NCBI RefSeq assembly: GCF_047971185.1
Contig: NZ_JBKDZH010000032.1
Coordinates: forward strand, 100,113 to 164,112
Direction of reading: 5' to 3'
DNA from: Kluyvera sp047971185
GTDB taxonomy: Bacteria; Pseudomonadota; Gammaproteobacteria; Enterobacterales; Enterobacteriaceae
Length of the DNA stretch: 64,000 bases
The notes under the pieces are model-generated. The model saw only the letters and a program-made list of their open reading frames with translations. It ran no database searches and had not been told where the DNA came from. This document shows, one piece after another, positions 25,006-32,139 of the stretch (position 1 is its first letter; each line of letters starts with the position of its first letter). A program made the position numbers and the translations under genes.

Positions 25006-25061
25006 TCAGGATCCTGCAAAATACCTTATCCTGTGGCCCCGCACGCCTCGGGTGATATAAT
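25006..25061 (+). promoter_or_regulatory. hdeA promoter with GadE-box-like element
   Basis: A clear -10 TATAAT lies at 25056-25061, about 40 nt before the hdeA start. Upstream, TCAGGATCCTGCAAAATACC (25006-25025) resembles the 20-bp GAD box (TTAGGATTTTGTTATTTAAA), best in the TxAGGATxxTG core. It is part of an inverted arrangement with TTATCCTG at 25026-25033. The -10 is firm; the GadE site is an inference from partial similarity. Confidence 0.5.
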
Positions 25062-25100
25062 CCACCTCGTCACGTTAACTGTATTATTGAGGATTTAATG

Positions 25101-25415
25101 ATGAACAAAATCTCTACTATTATTCTCGGCAGCCTACTGTTAATTCCGGCCATCAGCCAGGCTGCGGAAGCCCAAAAACCCATGAACAACTGGACTTGCG
25201 AAGATTTTCTGGCTCTGGATTCCTCTTTCCAGCCTACCGCCGTTGGTTTTGCGGAAGCATTAAACAATAAAGATAAACCGGAAGATGCCGTGATGGATGT
25301 GAAAGGAATTGAAACCGTCACCCCAGCCATCGTACAAGCCTGCACCGAGGATCATAAAGCCAGCTTTAAAGACAAAGTAAAAGGCGAGTGGGACAAGTTA
25401 AAAAAACACTTTTAA
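25101..25415 (+). CDS. hdeA: Periplasmic acid-stress chaperone HdeA
   Basis: This small periplasmic chaperone unfolds at low pH and shields other proteins from aggregation. It has an N-terminal signal peptide (MNKISTIILGSLLLIPAISQA) and a mature part of about 83 residues nearly identical to E. coli HdeA over SWTCEDF/NWTCEDF, SFQPTAVGFAEALNNKDKPE, VTPAIVQACT and FKDKVKGEWDK. Both disulfide cysteines (TCEDF, QACT) are present. Two adjacent ATGs are possible; the second (25101) has better spacing (8 nt) from the GAGG, and starting at 25098 would add one Met. In E. coli hdeB follows directly; here hdeB is 2.7 kb away. Confidence 0.96.
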   Translation: MNKISTIILGSLLLIPAISQAAEAQKPMNNWTCEDFLALDSSFQPTAVGFAEALNNKDKPEDAVMDVKGIETVTPAIVQACTEDHKASFKDKVKGEWDKLKKHF

Positions 25416-25455
25416 TGAATAACTTTTCGCTAAGTCTGAAGTGACTTAACGGGCC

Positions 25456-25507
25456 CATCAGCAGGGGGTAAATTTTAGGCACTCTAACTTTACCACCCCT
25501 GCTGATG
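25456..25507 (+). terminator. Long hairpin downstream of hdeA
   Basis: CATCAGCAGGGG plus GTAAA pairs with TTTAC plus CCCCTGCTGATG, leaving a two-base bulge and a 16-nt loop. It starts 41 nt after the hdeA stop. The following bases are only mildly T-rich, so it may act as a 3' stabiliser as much as a terminator. The remaining DNA up to adiY (to 25746) holds no gene and is AT-rich. Confidence 0.6.
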
Positions 25508-25746
25508 CTATTTAAAGTAAGAAATCTTTATATATTCCCTCACGACCCCACGCTCCGAACGCACCCAGATATCCTTTTCATTTGCGTCAATAAAAATTTA
25601 CACCCTTAATTTTTCAGCCCCCAATTGCCATTATCATAAGTTAGTGTATTTTATGCCTGCCGTTGATTCATCATACAATTAATCTTTCACCTCAATATAC
25701 ATTCTTTCTTTTGAGGTATTTTTGTTCGTATTTCTGGAGTGCGTGT

Positions 25747-26514
25747 ATGAGACTAAGTAGCAGTGCCCCTTGTGTCGTTGTTCTGACGGAGAAAGAAGTT
25801 GCAGTAAATATTAACCACAGCACCTCACTAAAATTACCGGCGAACCACCTTAACATCATCGCCTGCAATAATAATGTTATTGATTTTGCATACCTGGATA
25901 ATGCTTTAGTGGCACACATGAGTCGCGCCGTATTGAATGATTATTTACTTTTCTTGAATAGAGATTTAACGCGGATTACGCCATGGCCAAGGCAGGCCAT
26001 TCCCGTTATTTCCTGTCATTGTCGGACACCTGAAATTTTTCGCGAGGCGGCACTGCATAGCGTACTTAACACCAGCGATAGCTGTGAAATTGAGCGCACC
26101 CGCTCATTACTCTTTACCGTTCTGTCTATCTTTCTTGAAAATCCGGGGTTTATTGCGTTAATCATGCAAATGCTGCGCAATAGCGTCAAAGAGAGCGTTT
26201 ATCAGATTATCCAGAACGACATTCAAAAAGAATGGAACCTCAGCCTGGTCGCCAGCGCGCTGTGTCTGAGCCCCAGCCTGTTAAAAAAGAAGTTAAAGAG
26301 TGAGAATGCCAGCTACAGCCAGATAATCACCGATTGCCGTATGCGATACGCTGCGCAGCAGCTACTCATCGCCGAGAAGAATATTTCACAGATCTCACAA
26401 TTATGCGGTTATCGTAGTACATCCTATTTTATCTCCGTCTTTAAGACATTTTACGGCATGACGCCATTACATTATGTCTCACAACATCGGCGACAATGTG
26501 TTACCGCCGAATGA
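25747..26514 (+). CDS. adiY: AraC/XylS-family activator of the arginine acid-resistance genes, AdiY
   Basis: This 255-residue regulator has the C-terminal AraC-type double helix-turn-helix (about residues 150-250). It is nearly identical to E. coli AdiY over SLVASALCLSPSLLKKKLK, SYSQIIT.CRMRYA, STSYFISVFK and FYGMTPLHYVSQHR. AdiY activates adiA and adiC and is related to GadX and GadW. The ATG was chosen because GGAG lies 7 nt upstream and MRLSSSAPCVVVLTEK aligns with the E. coli N terminus; a longer upstream frame to 25663 has no family support. It sits just before adiC, whereas in E. coli it lies between adiA and adiC with no hde genes nearby. Confidence 0.93.
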   Translation: MRLSSSAPCVVVLTEKEVAVNINHSTSLKLPANHLNIIACNNNVIDFAYLDNALVAHMSRAVLNDYLLFLNRDLTRITPWPRQAIPVISCHCRTPEIFREAALHSVLNTSDSCEIERTRSLLFTVLSIFLENPGFIALIMQMLRNSVKESVYQIIQNDIQKEWNLSLVASALCLSPSLLKKKLKSENASYSQIITDCRMRYAAQQLLIAEKNISQISQLCGYRSTSYFISVFKTFYGMTPLHYVSQHRRQCVTAE

Positions 26515-26627
26515 GGTTAAGACATTAGCCATAATAATATCAGCAATGGATATACCCCCTGGCAACGGCTAAAACGATAGCGCCAATAGGCTATTATCTC
26601 CCCCGAATTAAATTCAGGAGAAAGAGT

Positions 26628-27965
26628 ATGTCGAGCGACGCTGATGCAAACAAAGTGGGCCTGATTCCGGTCACCCTGATGGTTTCCGGAAATATCATGG
26701 GCTCGGGGGTTTTTCTGCTGCCCGCTAATCTGGCGGCAACCGGCGGGATTGCCATCTATGGATGGCTTGTCACCATCATCGGCGCGCTGGCGCTGTCGAT
26801 GGTATATGCCAAAATGTCGTCCTTAGATACCAGTCCGGGCGGTTCATATGCCTACGCCCGCCGCTGCTTTGGGCCATTTTTAGGCTATCAGACCAACGTC
26901 CTGTACTGGCTGGCCTGCTGGGTGGGGAATATTGCCATGGTGGTGATTGGGGTTGGCTATCTGAGCTACTTCTTCCCGATTCTGAAAGAGCCTATGGTAT
27001 TGACTATTACCTGTGTGGTGGTGCTGTGGATATTCGTTCTGCTGAACATCGTTGGGCCCAAAATGATTACCCGCGTGCAGGCCGTGGCTACCGTGCTGGC
27101 GCTGATCCCTATTGTCGGGATTGCCCTGTTTGGCTGGTTCTGGTTTAAAAGTGAAACCTACATGTCCGCCTGGAACGTCAGTGGGCTCAGCACCTTTGGG
27201 GCCATCCAGAGTACGCTAAGCGTAACGCTGTGGTCCTTTATCGGTGTGGAAAGCGCGTCGGTCGCCGCAGGCGTGGTAAAAAATCCGAAACGCAACGTGC
27301 CAATCGCTACCATCGGCGGCGTGCTGATTGCCGCCGTCTGCTACGTGCTGTCGACGACCGCAATTATGGGGATGATTCCTAACGCTGCCCTGCGGCTTTC
27401 CGCTTCTCCTTTTGGCGATGCCGCTCGCCTGGCGCTTGGCAATACCGCCGGTGCAATAGTCTCGTTTTGTGCTGCGGCGGGTTGTCTTGGTTCACTCGGC
27501 GGCTGGACATTACTGGCGGGTCAAACCGCAAAAGCCGCAGCCGATGATGGTCTGTTTCCCCCAATTTTCTCTCGCGTGAACCAGTCCGGCACCCCGGTCG
27601 CCGGGCTGTTGATCGTCGGCGTACTGATGACCCTCTTCCAGTTCAGCAGTATTTCACCTAACGCAGCAAAAGAGTTTGGCCTGGTCTCTTCCGTCTCGGT
27701 GATCTTCACTCTGGTTCCGTATCTGTACACCTGTGCAGCGTTGCTCTTGCTGGGCCATGGCCACTTTGGTCAGGCACGCCCACTGTATCTATTTATCACT
27801 TTTATCGCCTTCGTTTACTGTATCTGGGCCGTCGTGGGCTCTGGTGCCAAAGAGGTGATGTGGTCCTTCGTCACGCTGATGGTGATTACGGCATTCTATG
27901 CACTCAACTATAACCGTATTCATAAAAACCCCTATCCGTTAGACGCCCCGGTGGATAAAGCATAA
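26628..27965 (+). CDS. adiC: Arginine/agmatine antiporter AdiC
   Basis: This 445-residue, 12-transmembrane-helix APC-superfamily protein exchanges external arginine for internal agmatine across the inner membrane, completing the proton-consuming cycle with AdiA. It starts MSSDADANKVGLIPVTLMVS, almost the same as E. coli AdiC, and has the same length. The substrate-gating residues are in place: the GSGVF loop after helix 1, Trp202 and Trp293 (each codon checked by counting). The ATG follows CAGGAG by 7 nt. It is 113 nt after adiY. A large inverted repeat follows the stop. Confidence 0.98.
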   Translation: MSSDADANKVGLIPVTLMVSGNIMGSGVFLLPANLAATGGIAIYGWLVTIIGALALSMVYAKMSSLDTSPGGSYAYARRCFGPFLGYQTNVLYWLACWVGNIAMVVIGVGYLSYFFPILKEPMVLTITCVVVLWIFVLLNIVGPKMITRVQAVATVLALIPIVGIALFGWFWFKSETYMSAWNVSGLSTFGAIQSTLSVTLWSFIGVESASVAAGVVKNPKRNVPIATIGGVLIAAVCYVLSTTAIMGMIPNAALRLSASPFGDAARLALGNTAGAIVSFCAAAGCLGSLGGWTLLAGQTAKAAADDGLFPPIFSRVNQSGTPVAGLLIVGVLMTLFQFSSISPNAAKEFGLVSSVSVIFTLVPYLYTCAALLLLGHGHFGQARPLYLFITFIAFVYCIWAVVGSGAKEVMWSFVTLMVITAFYALNYNRIHKNPYPLDAPVDKA

Positions 27966-28007
27966 AAGAAGTGAGGTAATAATCTCGCCGATTATTTTAT
28001 AAACAAA

Positions 28008-28093
28008 AAATAATAAGATAAGCGCCAAAAAATATCACTTCTGGCTATTTTTATTCGCCACTCCGCGATCTGTTTTTTGGCGCGTTATTATTT
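28008..28093. repeat. Large interrupted inverted repeat between adiC and hdeB
   Basis: AAATAATAA (28008-28016) and GCGCCAAAAAA (28022-28032) pair with TTTTTTGGCGC (28073-28083) and TTATTATTT (28085-28093), giving an 11-bp and a 9-bp stem with a small asymmetric bulge and a 40-nt loop. It may end the adiC transcript or be an operator-scale structure in the hdeB upstream region. Confidence 0.6.
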
Positions 28094-28158
28094 AGTCATC
28101 CGACATATCAAGCATTGCCGGTCACATCAGCATTTCAATATGCATTATGGAGTTTATT

Positions 28159-28479
28159 ATGATTAACAGATTTACACTGTCCACTGTCGGTATTTTCGCC
28201 TCGGCACTGCTGGCCACCGCTGGCGTTAACGCCGTGGCAAAAGAAGTTACACCCAAAAATATGAGCTGTCAGGAATTCATCGACCTCAACCCACAAACTA
28301 TGGCGCCTGTTGCCTTCTGGATGCTTAACAAAGATGTTGATTTCAAAGGCGGCGACTACGTTGACTTCAATGAGACCGAAACGACGGCGGTTCCGCTGAC
28401 CCTTGAGATTTGCAAAAAAAACCCGCATAGCCCGCTGAAAGATATTAAAGATACGGTAAAAAATGAGTTAAAAAAGTAG
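28159..28479 (+). CDS. hdeB: Periplasmic acid-stress chaperone HdeB
   Basis: This 106-residue protein with a signal peptide (about 1-30) is recognised as HdeB by MSCQEFIDLNP (MTCQEFIDLNP in E. coli), MAPVAFWML, KGGDYV and ICKKNP. The two cysteines of the conserved disulfide are present. HdeB works at less extreme acidity than HdeA and preferentially protects other clients. The ATG at 28159 is chosen because GGAG lies 6 nt before it; an earlier in-frame ATG at 28147 overlaps that ribosome site. It is not linked to hdeA here, unlike the hdeAB operon of E. coli, so it must have its own promoter or depend on adiC transcription. Confidence 0.93.
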   Translation: MINRFTLSTVGIFASALLATAGVNAVAKEVTPKNMSCQEFIDLNPQTMAPVAFWMLNKDVDFKGGDYVDFNETETTAVPLTLEICKKNPHSPLKDIKDTVKNELKK

Positions 28480-28503
28480 CACTCGTATACTGACCGTCCC
28501 GCA

Positions 28504-28533
28504 GTTCCCCCTCTCTTTTCGGTAAGGGGGAAC
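28504..28533 (+). terminator. Probable terminator hairpin after hdeB
   Basis: GTTCCCCC and GGGGGAAC form an 8-bp GC-rich stem with a 14-nt loop 24 nt after the hdeB stop. A T-rich stretch (TCTCTTTTCTC) follows a few bases later. It is only moderately like an intrinsic terminator. Confidence 0.5.
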
Positions 28534-28760
28534 AACCGTCTCTTTTCTCGCTCTATCTCAACTGATAAACAGCAAAATATCATTAATCAGGGTCTGACAA
28601 CGCGCTGCTGGCAGCTTAGCACCAGATACGGACGTTACGGTTGCCTGACTTACCCGTGATAATCAACGCTCAGAAAGCCTGAATTTTCAGTCTGACAAAT
28701 CATTTATTTCAGGCCAATTTATGTAATGGCATAATCAGGCTGGTGAAAGTGAGGGTGAAA

Positions 28761-29345
28761 ATGGATAAAACAGCTAAAAATCAGATAGTAGATAGCGATA
28801 TCGCACGTTTATTGCTTAAACACAGAAAGGCTCGCAACCTGACGGTATCAGAGCTTGCCCAGCGTTCGGGCGTCAGTCAGGCCATGATTAGCAAAGTTGA
28901 ACGCGGCGCCTCCAGCCCCAGCGCAACGATACTGAGCCGGTTAGCTAATGCGCTGAATATTACGCTCTCAAAGCTGTTTGCTGAGCTTGAACAACATCAG
29001 AATTCACTTGTACTCTTTGCCCATCAGCAGCATCACTGGATGGATAAAGAAACAGGTATTACCCGCTGGTCTCTGTCCCCTGCGGGAGCATCGCCGGAAC
29101 TGATAAAAGTTGAAATTCCCGCGATGGGTCAACTGACGATCCCCGCCTCTGCCAACGAGCATCTTTCCGGGCAGACGCTCTGGATGTTGAGCGGCCGCCT
29201 TGATTTTCGGGTCAATCATCAGACCCATCATTTACAAGCCGGTGACTGTCTTGCCCTTACCTTTGCAAGCGAGTACCAAATGAGTAACCCTGATAGCGAG
29301 CAGAGCTGTTCCTACATCGTCGCTTTTAGTCAAAAAGATCCATGA
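28761..29345 (+). CDS. XRE-family regulator with C-terminal cupin domain
   Basis: This 194-residue transcription factor has an XRE-type helix-turn-helix at about residues 10-68 (LTVSELAQRSGVSQAMISKV then ERGASSPSATILSRLANAL) and a small cupin at about 95-185 (around MLSGRLDFRV and LQAGDCLAL). XRE-cupin proteins usually control a neighbouring metabolic or efflux gene in response to a small ligand, but no obvious target is adjacent: the next gene is convergent. The start ATG has GAGG 6 nt upstream; an in-frame GTG 18 nt earlier is less likely. The 280 nt before it hold the hdeB hairpin and otherwise nothing I can assign. No specific name is recognised. Confidence 0.85.
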   Translation: MDKTAKNQIVDSDIARLLLKHRKARNLTVSELAQRSGVSQAMISKVERGASSPSATILSRLANALNITLSKLFAELEQHQNSLVLFAHQQHHWMDKETGITRWSLSPAGASPELIKVEIPAMGQLTIPASANEHLSGQTLWMLSGRLDFRVNHQTHHLQAGDCLALTFASEYQMSNPDSEQSCSYIVAFSQKDP

Positions 29346-29365
29346 TATTCCCCCTGCAGAAGGGG

Positions 29366-29809
29366 TTACATCATCTTTGCCTTGCGGAGATGTAACAGGG
29401 GATAGGGCCTTCCCTGGTTGTCCTGCCCGGAGCGCCCTGAAATCTGAAAGCCCATATGCTGATAAAACCCTACGGCCTGGTGATTCTGTTCATTGACATC
29501 GACGCTTAAATCAGGATGCAGAGACAATGCATGCGAGATCAACCGTTTTCCGACGCCAAGTCCGCGAGCTGAAGCATCGACAAAAAGCGCCTCCAGATGG
29601 CCTTCATGCAAAAACATGAATCCTAACGGTTGGTCTTCCTGATTTGTTGCTACCCATACCGGGGTTTGTGAAAAAAAGCCAATAACCTCTTTTTCGATCT
29701 CTTGACGGTCGTGAGCCGTCAGAAAATTGTGCGTAGCATCTACAGAATTTCTCCAGATCTGGATGATTTCTGCCGCTTCAGAGGGTCGTGACATCCTGAT
29801 TTTTAACAT
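29366..29809 (-). CDS. GNAT-family N-acetyltransferase, YjaB-like
   Basis: This 147-residue GNAT protein resembles E. coli YjaB in length and in VDATHNFLTA, PVWVATN, PLGFM, LEALFVD, RGLGVGKRLISHALS, DVNEQNHQAVGFYQ and RPYPLLHL. The RGLGVGKR segment is the acetyl-CoA pyrophosphate-binding loop. The physiological substrate of YjaB is not established. The start at 29809 (MLKIRMSRPSEA) fits the family; a longer frame to 29920 has no support. It is convergent with the XRE-cupin gene across 20 nt. In E. coli yjaB lies elsewhere on the chromosome. Confidence 0.85.
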   Translation of the reverse strand: MLKIRMSRPSEAAEIIQIWRNSVDATHNFLTAHDRQEIEKEVIGFFSQTPVWVATNQEDQPLGFMFLHEGHLEALFVDASARGLGVGKRLISHALSLHPDLSVDVNEQNHQAVGFYQHMGFQISGRSGQDNQGRPYPLLHLRKAKMM

Positions 29810-29999
29810 TTTCTCTGCCTTAACGTGGTCATTACTGTGTGTATTAACATACCGAGTGAGCTCGCTTAAATTTACTATAGTGAAATTAAATTCACAATAG
29901 TATCTTTTAAGCCTAGGCATAATCCCATTTTAGCTATCCTGATGATGTTGTGGATGGTTTGCTGCGGCGTGGGGAGAAACGATGACGGCGTGAGATTAA

Positions 30000-30009
30000 G
30001 GGGGGGGGG
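30000..30009. repeat. Homopolymer run of ten G
   Basis: A (G)10 tract lies between the YjaB-like gene and the serT terminator. Such tracts slip easily in replication and sequencing. It is not inside a gene and is about 190 nt upstream of the acetyltransferase start. Confidence 0.9.
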
Positions 30010-30023
30010 AACCATATAAAACG

Positions 30024-30057
30024 AAAAAGCCCCAAGCTAATTAATAGCTTGGGGCTT
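30024..30057 (-). terminator. Intrinsic terminator of serT
   Basis: On the minus strand AAGCCCCAAGCT, loop ATTAATT, AGCTTGGGGCTT forms a perfect 12-bp stem followed by TTT. It begins 6 nt after the tRNA 3' end. Confidence 0.9.
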
Positions 30058-30062
30058 ATATT

Positions 30063-30150
30063 TGGCGGAAGCGTAGAGATTCGAACTCTAGAACCCTTTC
30101 GGGTCGCCGGTTTTCAAGACCGGTGCCTTCAACCGCTCGGCCACGCTTCC
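30063..30150 (-). tRNA. serT: tRNA-Ser(UGA)
   Basis: This 88-nt class II tRNA on the minus strand begins GGAAGCGTGGCCGAGCGG and ends GCTTCCGCCA with an encoded CCA. The anticodon TGA (positions 30114-30116, minus strand) lies in the loop CTTGAAA closed by the ACCGG/CCGGC arm. A long variable arm (GACCCGAAAGGGTT) and the T-loop GTTCGAATC are present. Sequence and position next to yccA match E. coli serT. The accessory adi/hde and adhesin block lies on its 3' side. Confidence 0.97.
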
Positions 30151-30295
30151 AATGAGGCGCACTATAAACATCCCGAACCGACCTGTAAAGCACCAAAACG
30201 TTCGTTTGCTTGAAAAACAGCCAAAATATTGTTATTCGCCTGAAAAAACAACACAATGGCTAGATTTCAGACGCTTTTAGCGCCCCTCATCCTGC

Positions 30296-31915
30296 TTAAT
30301 GTTTTTTGATAAACATATCTTTGGTGTAGTAGTAGCCCAGGCGATCGGGCGTAAAGCCACCTATCCACGGCTTCACCAGATGCGTGCGTACGTAGTGATA
30401 GACCGGAATCGCCGGTACGTCACGAGCCAGCAGGTCTTCCGCTTTCTGGTAGTCGCGGGCGCGCTGGGCCACGTCCTGCGTTTTCGCCGCATCGTGCATC
30501 AGCGCATCATATTCCGGGTTGCTGTACTTCGCGGTATTTTCGCTATCGCCGGTACGGAAGGTGTTCAGGAAAGTGGAAGCGTCATCGTAGTCGGCGATCC
30601 ACGCGTAGCGCACCACGTCAAAGTTGCCGGTGTGCATGGCATCCAGCATGGTTTTCCACTCCTGGTTTTGCAGCTTTGCTTCGACGCCGAGGTTTTTCTT
30701 CCACATCGAAGACGCCGCAATCGCCACCCGCTGGTGCGACTCGGAGGTGTTGTAGAGCAAATTAAACGACAGCGGATGCGCGTCGTTAAACCCGGCTTCG
30801 GCCAGCAGTTTCTTCGCTTCAGCAATGCGCTTGTCACGCGGCCAGGAAGCGTAATCCGGCCCATTGAGCTTCACGCCGCCGATCCCCGGCTGGCTAATGA
30901 CCCACGCCGGACGCTGCCCCTGCCCCATTACCTTCTCGGCGATGATGTCTTTATCCAGCGCCATATTCAGCGCGCGACGTACGCGGGCATCGTTAAAGGG
31001 CGCTTTGGTGGTATTGAACTCGTAGTAATAGGTCGCCAGCTGCGGCGAGACGTCGACCTCATCGCCTAAGGTTTTTTTCAACTGGCTGAACTGGTTGATC
31101 GGCAACGTATAAACGATATCGACCTCTCCCGCCTTATAGCGGTTGATGTCCGCCGCTTCAGAGTGGATAGGTAAATAGGTGACCTTATTAATCACCGTAT
31201 GCTTATCATCCCAGTAACGCGGGTTACGCTCGGCAACAATGCGTTCATTTACCACCCACTGGGATAAACGATACGCGCCGCTGCTAACAAAGTGTTCCGG
31301 CTTAACCCATTTCTCGCCATAGCGACCAATCAACACCTTATCGAGCGGCACCATCGACGGGTGCGCCAGCATCGCAAGAAACGCCGACGTGGGCTGCGTC
31401 AGCGTCACTTCCAGCGTCGTGTCGTTGATTGCTTTGACGCCAAGGGTATCGGGCGTTTTTTTACCCAGCGCGATATCGGCGGCATTCATAATATGCATAT
31501 TGCCCGGATAACTCGCATACGGCGACGCGGTGGCTGGCGTCACCAGACGCTGCCAGCTCCAGACAACGTCCTGCGCGGTTATCGCCGAACCGTCGGACCA
31601 GGTAATTCCCGGGCGTAGATGGAAGGTCCAGACGGTGTTGTCTTTATTGTCCCAGGATTCCGCCAGCCGCGGTTCAATGCTGCCGTCCGGTTTCACCGCC
31701 ACCAGCCCGTCAAACAGGTCGCTGATAATATTAAACTCAATGTCGCTTTCAACCTTATGCGGGTCGAGCGAGGCGGGTTCACTGCCGTTGCTACGCACCA
31801 GTTCCTGCTTATCGGCAAGCTGAGTGCCTTCCGGCACGGTCGCGGCCTGTACCGCCCCTGACAGCCCCATGGCCAGTAGACCCATCGTGATGTAGTTATG
31901 TTTGTATAATTTCAT
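30296..31915 (-). CDS. OppA/MppA-family periplasmic oligopeptide-binding protein
   Basis: This 539-residue solute-binding protein (SBP_bac_5 family) resembles both OppA and MppA of E. coli, with EPASLDPHKVE, WTFHLRPGITWSDGS, VVWSWQRLVTP, VVNERIVAERNP, LLYNTSESHQ, SMWKKNLGVEAKLQNQEWK and a C terminus ending IKKH. A signal peptide (MKLYKHNYITMGLLAMGLSG, cleavage near AVQA) supports periplasmic location. ATGs at 31921 and 31915 are both possible; the second has AAGG 8 nt upstream. No permease or ATPase genes are adjacent, so it probably shares another transporter, as MppA shares OppBCDF. It is absent from this position in E. coli K-12. Confidence 0.88.
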   Translation of the reverse strand: MKLYKHNYITMGLLAMGLSGAVQAATVPEGTQLADKQELVRSNGSEPASLDPHKVESDIEFNIISDLFDGLVAVKPDGSIEPRLAESWDNKDNTVWTFHLRPGITWSDGSAITAQDVVWSWQRLVTPATASPYASYPGNMHIMNAADIALGKKTPDTLGVKAINDTTLEVTLTQPTSAFLAMLAHPSMVPLDKVLIGRYGEKWVKPEHFVSSGAYRLSQWVVNERIVAERNPRYWDDKHTVINKVTYLPIHSEAADINRYKAGEVDIVYTLPINQFSQLKKTLGDEVDVSPQLATYYYEFNTTKAPFNDARVRRALNMALDKDIIAEKVMGQGQRPAWVISQPGIGGVKLNGPDYASWPRDKRIAEAKKLLAEAGFNDAHPLSFNLLYNTSESHQRVAIAASSMWKKNLGVEAKLQNQEWKTMLDAMHTGNFDVVRYAWIADYDDASTFLNTFRTGDSENTAKYSNPEYDALMHDAAKTQDVAQRARDYQKAEDLLARDVPAIPVYHYVRTHLVKPWIGGFTPDRLGYYYTKDMFIKKH

Positions 31916-32139
31916 TTCCATTGCCTTGTTGTTATAACCCTTCTCACTCTTGGCATAGACTGCGGATAACGCAAGTGCATTCAATAACCTATAAGAGATT
32001 GATCTCGCTCTTTACGGCGCGATAGCGTGATTTTGTGACGCACCAGAAATCTGAGTAAAGATGGGTAAAAAGATTTGGGAATAAAAGAGAGATTTCTTAT
32101 GCTGTGCCACTAATAACATCTGTCATAAGAGAGTGACTC

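Noticed and set aside
25663..25746. Upstream extension of adiY
   Set aside because: The extra 28 residues do not occur in AdiY and lack a ribosome site, while the internal ATG has GGAG at 7 nt.
30063..30150. Attachment-site duplication of serT
   Set aside because: No second copy of the tRNA 3' end was noticed in the window and no integrase gene is present.
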